Shown: positions 8,303 to 17,650, counted from the stretch's first letter. The stretch: DNA of 64,000 bases from Leifsonia sp. TF02-11 (GCF_017565305.1 NZ_JAGEKP010000002.1:1-64000); one strand, 5' to 3'. Numbers and translations are program-made. Notes: generated from the letters alone by a model not told the origin.

Positions 8303-9733
8303 TCAGTGCGGATAGACCACGATCGGCGCCGCGAGCGGTCCGGCCGGTGCCACTGCGAAGGAGCTCGCGATGCCGTCCCCGTTCACGCTCACGCTCACTT
8401 CGAGGCCGTCGACGCCGGTCAGTGTGTACCGACCACTGGCCACGGCAAGGCTGGCGCCGCCCTCGGCCGGGACGGTCACCGTGCTCGACTCTCCGGCCGA
8501 CCGCTGGACAGTCACCTTGGCGTCGCTCTCCCCCGCGTTGGCGAAGTGCAGCTGCGGGCCCGGTCCGGGCGGAACGGCGACCAGCTGCGTGTGGCCGAGG
8601 GGTGCGGTCGACGTGAACCACGCGAAATCACGGGACGTCGTACCGATGACGGAGGTGCGCACCGCGGCGACGACGGGCACGTCCGAACGGACGGTCACCG
8701 TGAAGCTGCCGTCCTTGAGATTGTCCAGCGGGATCTCGGCGACGTTTCCGGCCTTCACCGTCTGCGCGTACGAGTTGCCCGCGCTCGTCCCGGTCTCGCC
8801 GACGGCGCCGATGGTGATCTTGGCGTCCTGGTCGCCCGGCACCAGGATCCGGACGGCCGGGTAGTCCACCCCCACGCTCTCGGCCGACTGGCCGGCGGTG
8901 ATCGCCGCAAGCGACGCGATCGTCACGCCGGGGATGGTCTGCACCCGCCCGGGGGCGCCCGTCGCGCCTGCGAGCTCGACGCCGCGGGGCTGGATGCCCT
9001 GCTCGAAGCTCTGCTGCATCGTTGCGACCACTTGGCCGCCCGTCGTCGTCACGTGCACGACGGGCGCCGTCGCCGAGGGAGCGAGACCGGCCAGCGGAAC
9101 GACCTTCTGCGACCCGGCAGGCACGAGGATACCGGTGGCCCCCGGTGCGCTGACGCGCCCGGTCTCTGTGTAGATGTCGAGGTTGACCGTCGCATCGACG
9201 GAGGTCGGGTTCGCGAGCATCACCAGGCTGGTCTGACCGAGCGTGGTGGAACCCGCGACGAGCCAGCTGTCGGCCGACGGCTCCGCACAGGCGGCCGCGG
9301 CCAGGCCGGCGAGATCGTCGGTCGTCACGCCCTGCACCTGCGCCCCGGCGAAGAGCGGGGCGTGGCCCGCGCCCCGCGGGGTCGTCGCCGTCAACGCGAG
9401 CGGCGCCTGGTCGGACGAAGTGGTCTCGGCGTCCGGCTTGAGGCGGCGCGACTGCGTATCGGCCCCCGAAGCTCCGTAGACGGTGGTGAGATCGCCGATG
9501 GCGCTCGGGCGGGTGGCCTGACCGGCGTCGGCCGCGAGGGCGAGCACAGGGCCGGGGCACACACGCTGCTGGTCCGCCGGAACGGGACGCACGGTCTGGG
9601 AGGGTGAGTCGATCGCGAAACCGGAGAGCGGCAGCAGCGTCGCGCCGGCGATGACGGCGGCCGCGATGCCGATGCCGACGACTCCTCCGATCGCGCGGGC
9701 GCCGCCCTGGGCGAGTGCTCGACGGTCAGCCAC
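8303..9733 (-). CDS. DUF5719-family exported envelope protein
   Basis: A 476-residue protein. It starts at GTG 9733 with GGGAG six nt upstream, overlapping the end of the large glycosyltransferase by 8 nt. One hydrophobic N-terminal segment (about residues 14-36, IGGVVGIGIAAAVIAGATLL) anchors or exports it. The remainder is Ala/Gly/Thr/Val-rich and beta-like, with few charges, and matches the DUF5719 type that accompanies this glycosyltransferase in Microbacteriaceae. No catalytic motif is visible. It is probably an extracytoplasmic partner of the glycosyltransferase. Confidence 0.75.
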   Translation of the reverse strand: MADRRALAQGGARAIGGVVGIGIAAAVIAGATLLPLSGFAIDSPSQTVRPVPADQQRVCPGPVLALAADAGQATRPSAIGDLTTVYGASGADTQSRRLKPDAETTSSDQAPLALTATTPRGAGHAPLFAGAQVQGVTTDDLAGLAAAACAEPSADSWLVAGSTTLGQTSLVMLANPTSVDATVNLDIYTETGRVSAPGATGILVPAGSQKVVPLAGLAPSATAPVVHVTTTGGQVVATMQQSFEQGIQPRGVELAGATGAPGRVQTIPGVTIASLAAITAGQSAESVGVDYPAVRILVPGDQDAKITIGAVGETGTSAGNSYAQTVKAGNVAEIPLDNLKDGSFTVTVRSDVPVVAAVRTSVIGTTSRDFAWFTSTAPLGHTQLVAVPPGPGPQLHFANAGESDAKVTVQRSAGESSTVTVPAEGGASLAVASGRYTLTGVDGLEVSVSVNGDGIASSFAVAPAGPLAAPIVVYPH

Positions 9734-12700
9734 GGTCGCTCCCCTCTGTCGACGGGCGCGGTCGGATGATGGTCTCATCGAGGCCGTCCTCCAGGGTCGT
9801 CGGCGCCCCGACGGTGACGGGCGCGGAGTCGAGGTCGGGTTCGGGCTCGGGCGTGCGCTCGGGCTCGGACTCGGGCTCAGGCTCGGACGGGTGCTCGGGT
9901 TCAGGCTCGGCCTCGGGTTCAGGCTCGGGTTCAGGCTCGGCTTCGGGTTCAGGCTCGGGCTCGGGCCGTGCTGGCTCGGACTCCTGCGCCGGCTCCGGCT
10001 CCGCCGGGGCGGAGCCGACCTCCTCGTCGTACGACTCGACGGCCGCCTCCTCGGCGGGCTCCGCCTCCCACTCGTCGAGGCTGGATTCCGCGATGGGCAC
10101 GTCGCCGTCCGACGGCGGATCCGGCTCGTCGTCCGGCTGGATCGCCGGCGGCTCCCCGCCGTGACGGCGTTCGGGCCTGCGGGCGTTGAGCTCCGACACC
10201 CGATCGGCCGAGCGCGTGGTGGGGATGGCCAGCAGGAGCGTGAAGCCGACGATCACGCCCTGCACGAGCAGCACGATCAGTCTCCAGATGCCACCGGCGT
10301 CCGGCGGGATCTGGGCGGCGGGAGGCACGACGGCGGTGCCGCGATCGAAGGCCCAGAGCGAACCGGTCGTCGTCTGGCCGACGGAGACCAGGAGCGGGTC
10401 CGCGTCCATGGCGACGCTCGCGCGGGTCCTGGTCGCAGCGGCGGCCGTGGTGTCCGGCTCGGTGCCGGCCTGCTTCTCGTTCAGCGCGGTCGCCGCCGGA
10501 GTGAGCAGCACGAAGTCGATCCCGAGTCGCTTGAGCTCGCCCGACGCGTCGTAGCCGCTGCGCGACGACAGATTGCCTGCCAGGGTGGCGAGCTCACGTT
10601 GCTCCGACGTCAGGGAGCGCGACGTGGTGCTGAGCGTGCTCTGGCCGTCGAGGGTCTGGCCGGCGCCGCGGACGACTTCCGCTTCGATGCCACCGTCGGG
10701 CTGCGGCGTGATGCGCAGGGTGCCGGTGCGCGGCTGGGTGGCCGCCTTCGCCGTCACGACGGCGGGCATCGTCCGGCCGTCCGCTGCGCTGACGGCCGCC
10801 TGGCCGTTGTGCGTGGCGACCGCAGCAGGGACCGCGGCGATCGCCAGGGTGATCATGGCGACCCACGCCGGCGCCAGCGACCCGCGCTTCAATGCGGACA
10901 GCGCGAGCACCGCCGCCCCGACCAGCCCGATCCAGTAAAGGCTCAGGGCGCTGCCCGGCCAGATCGGTGCGACCGTCGAGCCGCTTACGGCGACCTCCAC
11001 GTGCAGAGCGGCCACGGCGGTCAGGAAACCGGCGAGCGCGACGAGCAGCGCGACGACGGCCCGCACGGTCCCGCGGAGGAAGAGCGCGAGGATCGCCAGG
11101 ATGCCGAGGGGCGCGAGCAGGATCGGCACGAGTACGTTGCCGGCGCCGGTCCCGAACGTCAAGGTCTGCGCGATGGCGTGCCAACCTCCCAGCGTGCCGT
11201 CGGGGAAGCCGAGCGCGAGCTGCCAGGCGGGCGTCTTCCGGGCGTCGAGCACGACGCCAGGGTCGGCGAGAACGGACAGCCAGGCGCCGCGGGCCGCCTG
11301 CTGCCAGACCAGCGGTGCGAACAGCACGACGGCGGGCAGCGGGATGAAGACGATCCGGGCGGCGCGGCGTCCAGCGAACGCGATGGCGGCGATCCATGCC
11401 ACGACGAGCGCCGGGATGAGCACGGGGGCGCAGGCCACGGTCGCAGCCGCCAGCAGTGCCGTCGTCGCGCTGGCCGTCCAGGAGCGACGGGCGGCCAGCC
11501 CGGCGAAGAAGAGCCAGGGCAGCAGGACATGCGCGAGGACGGCGCCGGGGCGGCCACCTTGCAGGGCTATGAACAGCGTCGGGGCGATCGCATAGGCGAT
11601 GCCCGCGAAGGCCCGGATGGTCGGGCGGACGGTGAGGCGCGCCGCCGCGAGCCACGCCCCGAGCGCCGCGAGCGGGAGCGCGAGCAGCCAGACCCCGATC
11701 AAGGAGGCGCTGGGCTGCCAGAAGGTCAGGGTGCCGAGCACCGCGAGGACGGCCGAGAACGGATCCGCCGCCCCCACGAACCCGAGGTTGACGTCGCGCC
11801 AGCCGTAGCCGAGGTTCGCCCAGAGCTGGCCGACCGAGGCGTCGAGCGGCAGCATCCCGCCGCCCGTGATGGCCGAAGACGACGCGAGCGGAAAGAACAG
11901 CGCGACCCCGATGACCAGTGCCGCCAGCACGGTCCAGCCGCCGCCGGTCCCCCAGAAGTCGAGATCTTGGCGCTCGCCCTGCTGGCGCACCAGCGCCGCC
12001 TCGCGCTTGAGCGCCCTGCTCCGGCGCACATCGCCGAACGGGATCCGCAGCGGCGCGATCGCGGCCCAGGACACGGTCTTGGCCTTCGCAAGGCGCCGGC
12101 GGGCGTTGCTGACCGCTAGCCCGGAGAACGCGACCCGGAACGCGGCACCCAACTCGCCGCCGACCGAGCCTGGCTCCTTGCGCAGCAACCGCAGGATCGA
12201 GCGGAGGATCGCGAGGGGCACCAGCGTCAACCAGTGCGGGACGACCGCCCAGCCCGGCGCGTACGCCATGCGGCGGTGGAGCTGCGCTCGACGTCGCTCC
12301 CCCGCGAGCTTTCGACGGACCGACCACTTGCGCGACAGGTTGGGGCCGGCGAGCCCATCGCCGCCAACCGCGACGCGAGCCTGCGCGACCAGGGTCACCC
12401 GGTAGCCGGCGAGGCGTGCTCGTGTGCAGAAGTCGAGACCGTCGTCGACGGTCGGGAGCGCCGGGTCGAACCCGTCGAGGGCCTCCCAGACGGGCTGGCG
12501 CACAAGCATTCCCGCCGACGACACAGCCAGCACGTCGCTCAGTCCGTCGTGCTGGGCCTGGTCGAGCTCGTTCTCGACCAGCGGCAGCGAGGCGCCGAAC
12601 GGGGTCATCGCCTCGCCGAACTCGCGGATGAACGCGGCATCCTCGGCGTCGACCAGCTTGGGACCGACCACCGCGACGGAGGGCGAGACTTCGAGAGCGC

Positions 12701-13019
12701 CGAGCAGAGCTTGGAGGGCCTCCGGCTCGGGTGCGGTGTCCTGGGCGAGCAGCCAAAGCAACTCGTCGGGCGACGAGGTGGGCGGCAGGACGCGTACGGC
12801 GGTCGAGATCGCCGAGCCGAACGGGAGCTTCTCGCCGCTGCGGAGGAGGTGGGTGGGGCGGGCGTCCGCGAGCAGGCGCGCGGCGTCGTCCGTGCTCGCG
12901 CAGTCGACGGCGATCACGGCGTCCGGCTGGCGGGTTTGCGCCGCGATGGCGTCGAGAGTGCGCTGCAGGCGGGGGCCGCCGCTGTGGGCGACGACGATGG
13001 CGGTGACTCTCGGATACAT
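9726..13019 (-). CDS. Giant GT2 glycosyltransferase with membrane domain and acidic tail
   Basis: A 1097-residue protein in three parts. Residues 1-230 are a GT2 domain (VTAIVVAHSGG at the start, ASTDDAARL, VDDGLDFCTRARLAG as the metal/acceptor region). Residues about 240-930 hold some ten or more membrane helices with loops, resembling GT-C-type polyprenol-dependent transferases. The last ~130 residues are acidic and Pro-rich, with alternating EPEPE units encoded by a GGCTCG/GGTTCA hexamer repeat around 9836-9970. It probably adds a sugar to a lipid-linked envelope polymer. It lies between whiB and DUF5719, the usual actinobacterial order. Confidence 0.85.
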   Translation of the reverse strand: MYPRVTAIVVAHSGGPRLQRTLDAIAAQTRQPDAVIAVDCASTDDAARLLADARPTHLLRSGEKLPFGSAISTAVRVLPPTSSPDELLWLLAQDTAPEPEALQALLGALEVSPSVAVVGPKLVDAEDAAFIREFGEAMTPFGASLPLVENELDQAQHDGLSDVLAVSSAGMLVRQPVWEALDGFDPALPTVDDGLDFCTRARLAGYRVTLVAQARVAVGGDGLAGPNLSRKWSVRRKLAGERRRAQLHRRMAYAPGWAVVPHWLTLVPLAILRSILRLLRKEPGSVGGELGAAFRVAFSGLAVSNARRRLAKAKTVSWAAIAPLRIPFGDVRRSRALKREAALVRQQGERQDLDFWGTGGGWTVLAALVIGVALFFPLASSSAITGGGMLPLDASVGQLWANLGYGWRDVNLGFVGAADPFSAVLAVLGTLTFWQPSASLIGVWLLALPLAALGAWLAAARLTVRPTIRAFAGIAYAIAPTLFIALQGGRPGAVLAHVLLPWLFFAGLAARRSWTASATTALLAAATVACAPVLIPALVVAWIAAIAFAGRRAARIVFIPLPAVVLFAPLVWQQAARGAWLSVLADPGVVLDARKTPAWQLALGFPDGTLGGWHAIAQTLTFGTGAGNVLVPILLAPLGILAILALFLRGTVRAVVALLVALAGFLTAVAALHVEVAVSGSTVAPIWPGSALSLYWIGLVGAAVLALSALKRGSLAPAWVAMITLAIAAVPAAVATHNGQAAVSAADGRTMPAVVTAKAATQPRTGTLRITPQPDGGIEAEVVRGAGQTLDGQSTLSTTSRSLTSEQRELATLAGNLSSRSGYDASGELKRLGIDFVLLTPAATALNEKQAGTEPDTTAAAATRTRASVAMDADPLLVSVGQTTTGSLWAFDRGTAVVPPAAQIPPDAGGIWRLIVLLVQGVIVGFTLLLAIPTTRSADRVSELNARRPERRHGGEPPAIQPDDEPDPPSDGDVPIAESSLDEWEAEPAEEAAVESYDEEVGSAPAEPEPAQESEPARPEPEPEPEAEPEPEPEPEAEPEPEHPSEPEPESEPERTPEPEPDLDSAPVTVGAPTTLEDGLDETIIRPRPSTEGSDRG
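9836..9970 (-). repeat. Hexanucleotide repeat tract encoding the EP-rich tail
   Basis: Irregular tandem GGCTCG and GGTTCA hexamers within the coding region give alternating Glu-Pro on the minus strand. As hexamers, changes in copy number would keep the frame, so tail length can vary without breaking the gene. Confidence 0.75.
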
Positions 13020-13089
13020 CGGGAGTCAGCCTAAGTTGGGGCTGCGCCGATCCCGGTAGTGCCTCGGGCGCGGCGCGTATTCGACCCGG

Positions 13090-13410
13090 TCAGCCGGCGC
13101 GCTTGCGGAGCTTGCGGCGCTCGCGCTCCGAGAGACCGCCCCAGATGCCGAACCGCTCGTCGTTCGAGAGAGCGTATTCGAGGCACTGGGATCGGACCTC
13201 GCACGAGGTGCAGATCCGCTTCGCGTCACGCGTCGAGCCGCCCTTCTCGGGGAAGAACGCCTCGGGATCCGTCTGCGCGCACAGAGCGTCGGACTGCCAC
13301 GCGAGCGGGTTGTCGTCGTCGACGCCCGCCCGGACACCCGGAACCCCGAGTCGCACCGGATCGATGAACCAGTCGTCGGGTACCCCAGAACGATATTCAG
13401 GAACTGCCAT
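13090..13410 (-). CDS. whiB: WhiB-family regulator (WhiB2/WhmD type)
   Basis: A 106-residue iron-sulfur transcription factor. Four cysteines for the [4Fe-4S] cluster are in ALCAQTDPE, ICTSC and SQCLEYA. The turn FGIWGGLSERER follows, then a basic KLRKR tail for DNA contact. WhiB2/WhmD proteins act in cell division and septation in mycobacteria and in sporulation in Streptomyces, together with WhiA. GGGGAG lies 6 nt before the ATG. Synteny with DUF3499, manB and manA supports the WhiB2 assignment. Confidence 0.93.
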   Translation of the reverse strand: MAVPEYRSGVPDDWFIDPVRLGVPGVRAGVDDDNPLAWQSDALCAQTDPEAFFPEKGGSTRDAKRICTSCEVRSQCLEYALSNDERFGIWGGLSERERRKLRKRAG

Positions 13411-13437
13411 ATCGGTCTCCCCACCCTTGAACTGTCA

Positions 13438-13458
13438 GCGACACATTTGACGTGTCGC
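13438..13458. promoter_or_regulatory. GACAC inverted repeat upstream of whiB
   Basis: GCGACAC and GTGTCGC form perfect 7-bp arms around ATTTGAC, 28 bp upstream of the whiB ATG. GACAC is the published Streptomyces WhiA recognition core, and WhiA works with WhiB there, so an autoregulatory site is plausible. Confidence 0.5.
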
Positions 13459-13595
13459 AATAATTACACCGTTGTCATTCGCTCCAGTCAAGTCGCGAAT
13501 CGTAAAGCCTTAACGCCTGGTCGAGACTTCACGACGCGCCGACGAACGACAACGATCGCGACACGCCCGACCTGTCTACCCCCGTTGGTCGGGAT

Positions 13596-14558
13596 TCAGG
13601 ACGCCGCCTGGCGTGCTTCCCAGGCGCTGCCTACCATCTCGTCGAGAGTGTGGCGCATCTTCCAGTCGAGGTCGCGGGCTGCGAGCTCTCCCGACGCAAC
13701 GATCCTCGCCGGGTCGCCCGCACGTCGAGGCCCCACTTCTGGGGTGAAGGCGATGCCGGTCACGGACGCCACCGTCGACATGATCTCGCCGACGCTCACA
13801 CCATCGCCGCTGCCGAGGTTGTACACGGGCTCCACCGACTCGCCCGCATCGAGGCGCTTGGCCGCAGCCACGTGCGAGACGGCCAGATCGGCGACGTGGA
13901 TGTAGTCGCGCACGCACGTGCCGTCCGGCGTCGGGTAGTCGTTTCCGTTGATCCGCGGGACGCGGCCGTCGACCAGGGCGTCGAAGACGAGCGGGAACAG
14001 ATTGTGCGGGCTGGTGTCACGCAGCGCGGGGTCGCCAGAGCCGACCACGTTGAAGTAGCGGAGGGAGGTATGGCGGAGGCCGGCGGCGACGCCCTGGTCG
14101 CGCAGCAGCCACTCGCCGATCAGCTTGGACTCGCCGTAGGGCGACTCGGGGTTCTTGGGCGTCGCCTCCGTGACCGTCTCGACGTCCGGCGTTCCGTAGA
14201 CCGCTGCGGACGACGAGAAGACGATCGCGTCGACCCCCGCCTCCTGCATCGCCGCGAGCAGCACGGCGGTCGCCGTCACGTTCTGCTCGTAGGTGTGCAG
14301 CGGGCGCTGGACGGAGACGCCGGCGTACTTGAACCCGGCAACGTGCACGACCCCGCTGACCGTGTGCTCGCGGAACACCCGCTCCAGCAGGTCGCCGTCG
14401 AGGATGGTGCCGCGGTAGAAGGGCACCTCGGACGGGACGAACTCCTCGTGGCCGCTGGACAGGTCGTCCACGACGACCACGTCGATCCCCTCGGCGCGGA
14501 ACGCCCGCACAACGTGGGAGCCGATGTATCCGGCACCTCCGGTCACCAACCACGCCAC
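13596..14558 (-). CDS. galE: UDP-glucose 4-epimerase
   Basis: A 320-residue short-chain dehydrogenase-type epimerase that interconverts UDP-glucose and UDP-galactose (or the N-acetyl forms) with bound NAD. GGAGYIGSH at 7-15 is the nucleotide-binding loop. The catalytic serine is in FSSSAAVYG (about 114-122), and the YxxxK pair is Tyr141/Lys145 in YGESK. RYFNVVGSGDP and GTCVRDYIHVADLA are the usual substrate-side segments. It starts at GTG 14558 with GGAGG 5 nt upstream. It supplies galactosyl donors for the surface glycan. Confidence 0.93.
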   Translation of the reverse strand: MAWLVTGGAGYIGSHVVRAFRAEGIDVVVVDDLSSGHEEFVPSEVPFYRGTILDGDLLERVFREHTVSGVVHVAGFKYAGVSVQRPLHTYEQNVTATAVLLAAMQEAGVDAIVFSSSAAVYGTPDVETVTEATPKNPESPYGESKLIGEWLLRDQGVAAGLRHTSLRYFNVVGSGDPALRDTSPHNLFPLVFDALVDGRVPRINGNDYPTPDGTCVRDYIHVADLAVSHVAAAKRLDAGESVEPVYNLGSGDGVSVGEIMSTVASVTGIAFTPEVGPRRAGDPARIVASGELAARDLDWKMRHTLDEMVGSAWEARQAAS

Positions 14559-14640
14559 GGCGTCCTCCAGCCTCGAGCGAAAAGGGGTCGTGAGAACCCT
14601 ATCGTCCGCGAGGAGGACGACTCGGCGGGGTGGCGCCTCC

Positions 14641-14652
14641 TAGGGTCGGGGC
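14641..14652 (+). promoter_or_regulatory. -10 box, leaderless promoter of the membrane protein
   Basis: TAGGGT at 14641-14646 lies 6 nt before the ATG at 14653. Confidence 0.5.
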
Positions 14653-15165
14653 ATGAGCACCCTTGCTGCGGCGCGGACCTGGATCGTGATCTTCATCGCG
14701 GGCCTCGTGCTCAGCGGTATCACAGCCTTCCCGCTGGCGTGGGAGGTGTCGCTCGCCTCTCAGACCCTGCACGCCACGGTGACGCCCGACCTGGCGCCCG
14801 GCCTGGTGGAATGGGTCGACCGCGTGCATCTCGCGCTGGACGACACCGCCCGTTACCCGTTCCTGTCGTACGGCACCGACTGGCTCGCCTTCGCCCACCT
14901 GGTCATCGCCGTTGCGTTCGTCGGGCCGCTGATCGATCCGGTCAGGAACATCTGGGTCCTGCGGTTCGGGATGATCGCCTGCGCCGGCATCGTGCCGCTC
15001 GCGCTCATCGCCGGCGCCGTGCGCGGCATCCCGCTCGGCTGGCAGCTGATCGACATCTCGTTCGGCGTGCTCGGGATCATCCCCCTGCTGTTCGCCCACC
15101 GGTTCGCCCTGCGGCTGGAGCGGGAAGCGTCCGCGCGGGCCGCGGGCGTCCTCCCGCCGGGCTGA
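14653..15165 (+). CDS. Small four-helix membrane protein, unknown
   Basis: A 170-residue protein with hydrophobic helices near 8-28, 78-95, 103-123 and 128-148. The N-terminal part has a long extracytoplasmic loop (TPDLAPGLVEWVDRVHLALDD). The cytoplasmic tail is charged (RLEREASARA). I do not recognise a characterised family. It is monocistronic, with a leaderless promoter, and convergent with the acyl-CoA dehydrogenase gene. Confidence 0.8.
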   Translation: MSTLAAARTWIVIFIAGLVLSGITAFPLAWEVSLASQTLHATVTPDLAPGLVEWVDRVHLALDDTARYPFLSYGTDWLAFAHLVIAVAFVGPLIDPVRNIWVLRFGMIACAGIVPLALIAGAVRGIPLGWQLIDISFGVLGIIPLLFAHRFALRLEREASARAAGVLPPG

Positions 15166-15181
15166 GCGGTCGACGGACCGC
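15166..15181. terminator. Hairpin between convergent genes
   Basis: GCGGTC and GACCGC pair perfectly around GACG, directly after the membrane-protein stop. No T-run follows on either strand. Confidence 0.3.
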
Positions 15182-15187
15182 CGGGAG

Positions 15188-16366
15188 TCAGACGAACGCG
15201 GCCTCGCCGGTGATCGCCCGGCCGACGATCAGCGTGTTCATCTCGCGGGTGCCCTCGTACGAGTAGAGGGCCTCCGCGTCGGCGAAGAACCGGGCGACGT
15301 CGTAGTCGATCACGATGCCGTTGCCGCCCATCAGCTCGCGGCAGCGGGCGACGGTCTCGCGCATCCGCGCGGTCGCGAACGCCTTCGCGAGGGCCGAGTG
15401 CTCGTCGCGCTGCTCGTCGTCGTCGAGCATCTGCGAGACGCGCGTGCACAGGGCGATGGAGGCGGTGATGTCGCCGATCGACTTCACCAGGAGGTCCTGG
15501 ATCAGCTGGTGCTTGGCGATCGGCTTGCCGAACTGCACGCGCTCCTTCGCGTAGCGCAGGGCGGCCTCGTAGGCGCCGACCGCGACACCGACGGCGGCCC
15601 AGGCGACCTCGGCGCGAGTCAGCCGCAGCACGGCGGCGGTGTCGCGGAAGCTGTTCGCGTTCTGCAGGCGCAGCGCCTCGGGCACCCGGACGTTCTCCAG
15701 GGTGATGTCGGCGTTCTGGACGATGCGCAGCGACTGCTTGCCTTCGATCTTCGTCGCGGTGTATCCGGGTGTGCCGGTCGGGACGATGAAGCCCTTGACC
15801 TGGCCGTCCTCCGCGCTCTTCGCCCAGATCACGGTGATGTCGCTGAAGGTCGCGTTGCCGATCCAGCGCTTCGAGCCGTTGAGGATCCAGTCGTCGCCGT
15901 CGCGGGTCGCGATGGTGCGCAGGCCTTGTGCCGAGTCGGAACCGGAGTCGGGCTCGGTGAGACCGAAGGCGCCCAGCACTTCCCCACTCGCCAGCTTGGG
16001 CAGCCACTCCGCCCGCTGCTCCGCGGACCCGCAGACGCCGATCGCGCCGAGCGCGAGGCCGTTCTGCACGCCGACGTAGGTGCTGACCGAGGCGTCGACA
16101 CGGGCGAGCTCGAGCGCCACCCAGCCACGGAAGACCGCCGAGTTCTCGAACGGCGCCGTCTCGGCGAAGCCCAGCCCGATCGCACCGGCTCCGTGCAGCA
16201 CGTCGATGATCTGGTGCGGGAACTCGGCCCGCTCCCAGTACTCGTTGACGATCGGCTTGATCTCGCCCTCCAAGCGAGCACGCAGGTTCGCGAGGAAGTC
16301 CTTCTCGCGCTCGGTGAGGAGGTTCTCGAAGCCGTAGAAGTCGCTGGCGAGGGTCTCGAAGGCCAT
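15188..16366 (-). CDS. Acyl-CoA dehydrogenase, glutaryl-CoA dehydrogenase-like
   Basis: A 392-residue flavoenzyme that oxidises acyl-CoA to enoyl-CoA with FAD, passing electrons to ETF. AFGLTEPDSGSD (about 132-143) is the FAD/substrate motif. The catalytic base is Glu371 in YEGTREMNTLIVGRAITG; this position and wording match the glutaryl-CoA dehydrogenase branch, so a glutaryl-CoA substrate is likely but not proven. GGAG is 5 nt before the ATG. It is divergent from manA and stands alone, with no lysine-degradation genes nearby. Confidence 0.88.
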   Translation of the reverse strand: MAFETLASDFYGFENLLTEREKDFLANLRARLEGEIKPIVNEYWERAEFPHQIIDVLHGAGAIGLGFAETAPFENSAVFRGWVALELARVDASVSTYVGVQNGLALGAIGVCGSAEQRAEWLPKLASGEVLGAFGLTEPDSGSDSAQGLRTIATRDGDDWILNGSKRWIGNATFSDITVIWAKSAEDGQVKGFIVPTGTPGYTATKIEGKQSLRIVQNADITLENVRVPEALRLQNANSFRDTAAVLRLTRAEVAWAAVGVAVGAYEAALRYAKERVQFGKPIAKHQLIQDLLVKSIGDITASIALCTRVSQMLDDDEQRDEHSALAKAFATARMRETVARCRELMGGNGIVIDYDVARFFADAEALYSYEGTREMNTLIVGRAITGEAAFV

Positions 16367-16478
16367 GTGTGCTCCATTGCGTCCGGTCGGGCAGAGGCGT
16401 CGTCAGCCTAGGGAACGGCCAGGAGCGCGGCAACGCGATTGGTAGTTTGGTCTAACCGGACCGGAAGGAAGGCCACGG

Positions 16479-17636
16479 ATGTTTGTGCGCATCGGCAACA
16501 CCCCGCGCGATTACGCGTGGGGATCCACCACGGCGATCGCCGGCCTCCTCGGCACGACGCCCAGCGGTGCGCCGGAGGCGGAACTGTGGCTGGGCGCGCA
16601 TCCCGGCTCCCCCGCACGGATCCTCGACTCCACTCAGACCGACGGAGCGACGGACCTGGCCCACTGGGCGGAGACCTCGGGCTCGCTGCCGTACCTGCTC
16701 AAGGTGCTCGCCGCGGCGAGCCCGCTGTCGCTGCAGGCGCATCCCTCGTCCGCCCAGGCGCGCGCGGGGTTCGAGCGCGAGAACGCGGAGGGCCTCGCGG
16801 CCGACTCGCCGGAGCGCAACTACAAGGACCCGTTCCACAAGCCGGAGATGATCTTCGCCCTGTCGGACCCGTTCGACGCCCTGTGCGGCTTCCGCGAGCC
16901 GACCCACAGCCGCGCGGCGCTGGAGGCCCTCGCCGGCGACGACCCGGCGGTCGCCGCGTTCGCCGCGACGCTCGACGGACCCGCGGCCGAGGTGCTCCGC
17001 CGAGCGACCGAGTGGCTTCTCGGTGGCGCACCGGAGGTCGCCGACGTGGTCGACGCGGTCGTCGCCGCCGCCCGAGACGCCGAGGGCGTCGACGCCGACA
17101 CCGTCCGGATGCTGGCCGCCGCCTTCCCCGGCGACCCGGGCATCGTGCTCGCGCTGCTCCTCAATCGGGTCGCCCTCCGGCCCGGCGACGCCCTCTACCT
17201 GCCCGCCGGCAACATCCATGCCTACCTGCGCGGCCTCGGCATCGAGTTAATGGCGGCCTCCGACAACGTCCTGCGCGGTGGACTCACGCCCAAGCGGATC
17301 GACGTCCCCGAGCTCGTGCGCATCCTCGACTTCGCTCCGTTCGCCGTGACGCCGATGGTGCGCGAACGCCCGGCGCCCGGTGTCGAGGAGTTCGTCCCCG
17401 ACATCCCCGACTTCCGGCTCACCCGGATCGAGGTGGGCGGGGACGTGCCGTCGGCCTCCGTCGAGCTGCCGGGAACCGCGATCGTCCTCTGCACGGCAGG
17501 GGACCTCGAGCTCGAGGGCGCGACGGAGGCGCTGCGCCTGACGCGCGGCGAGGCCGCCGTGGTGACGGAGGACGAGCTCAGGCTGTCGGTCGTCGGCGGT
17601 GCGGGGACGCTCTTCCTCGCGACGCAGAACCGGTGA
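16479..17636 (+). CDS. manA: Mannose-6-phosphate isomerase, class I
   Basis: A 385-residue zinc enzyme that interconverts fructose-6-P and mannose-6-P, giving the entry step to GDP-mannose. Zinc and active-site stretches are visible: LQAHPS (about 86-91), KPEMIFAL (about 121-128), and LYLPAGNIHAYLRGLGIELM with ASDNVLRGGLTPKRID in the jelly-roll domain. GGAAGGAAGG lies upstream of the ATG. Its partner phosphomannomutase is at 6.1-7.6 kb. The next gene begins 14 bases later with its own -10 box. Confidence 0.94.
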   Translation: MFVRIGNTPRDYAWGSTTAIAGLLGTTPSGAPEAELWLGAHPGSPARILDSTQTDGATDLAHWAETSGSLPYLLKVLAAASPLSLQAHPSSAQARAGFERENAEGLAADSPERNYKDPFHKPEMIFALSDPFDALCGFREPTHSRAALEALAGDDPAVAAFAATLDGPAAEVLRRATEWLLGGAPEVADVVDAVVAAARDAEGVDADTVRMLAAAFPGDPGIVLALLLNRVALRPGDALYLPAGNIHAYLRGLGIELMAASDNVLRGGLTPKRIDVPELVRILDFAPFAVTPMVRERPAPGVEEFVPDIPDFRLTRIEVGGDVPSASVELPGTAIVLCTAGDLELEGATEALRLTRGEAAVVTEDELRLSVVGGAGTLFLATQNR

Positions 17637-17638
17637 GC

Positions 17639-17650
17639 TATTCTGCGGGA
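17639..17650 (+). promoter_or_regulatory. -10 box, leaderless promoter of the first ligase-like gene
   Basis: TATTCT at 17639-17644 lies 6 nt before the GTG at 17651, just after the manA stop. Confidence 0.45.

Noticed and set aside
9651-12119. An 822-codon plus-strand frame
   Set aside because: It is antisense to the giant glycosyltransferase, has Arg/Gly/Asp-rich shadow composition and no recognisable domain.
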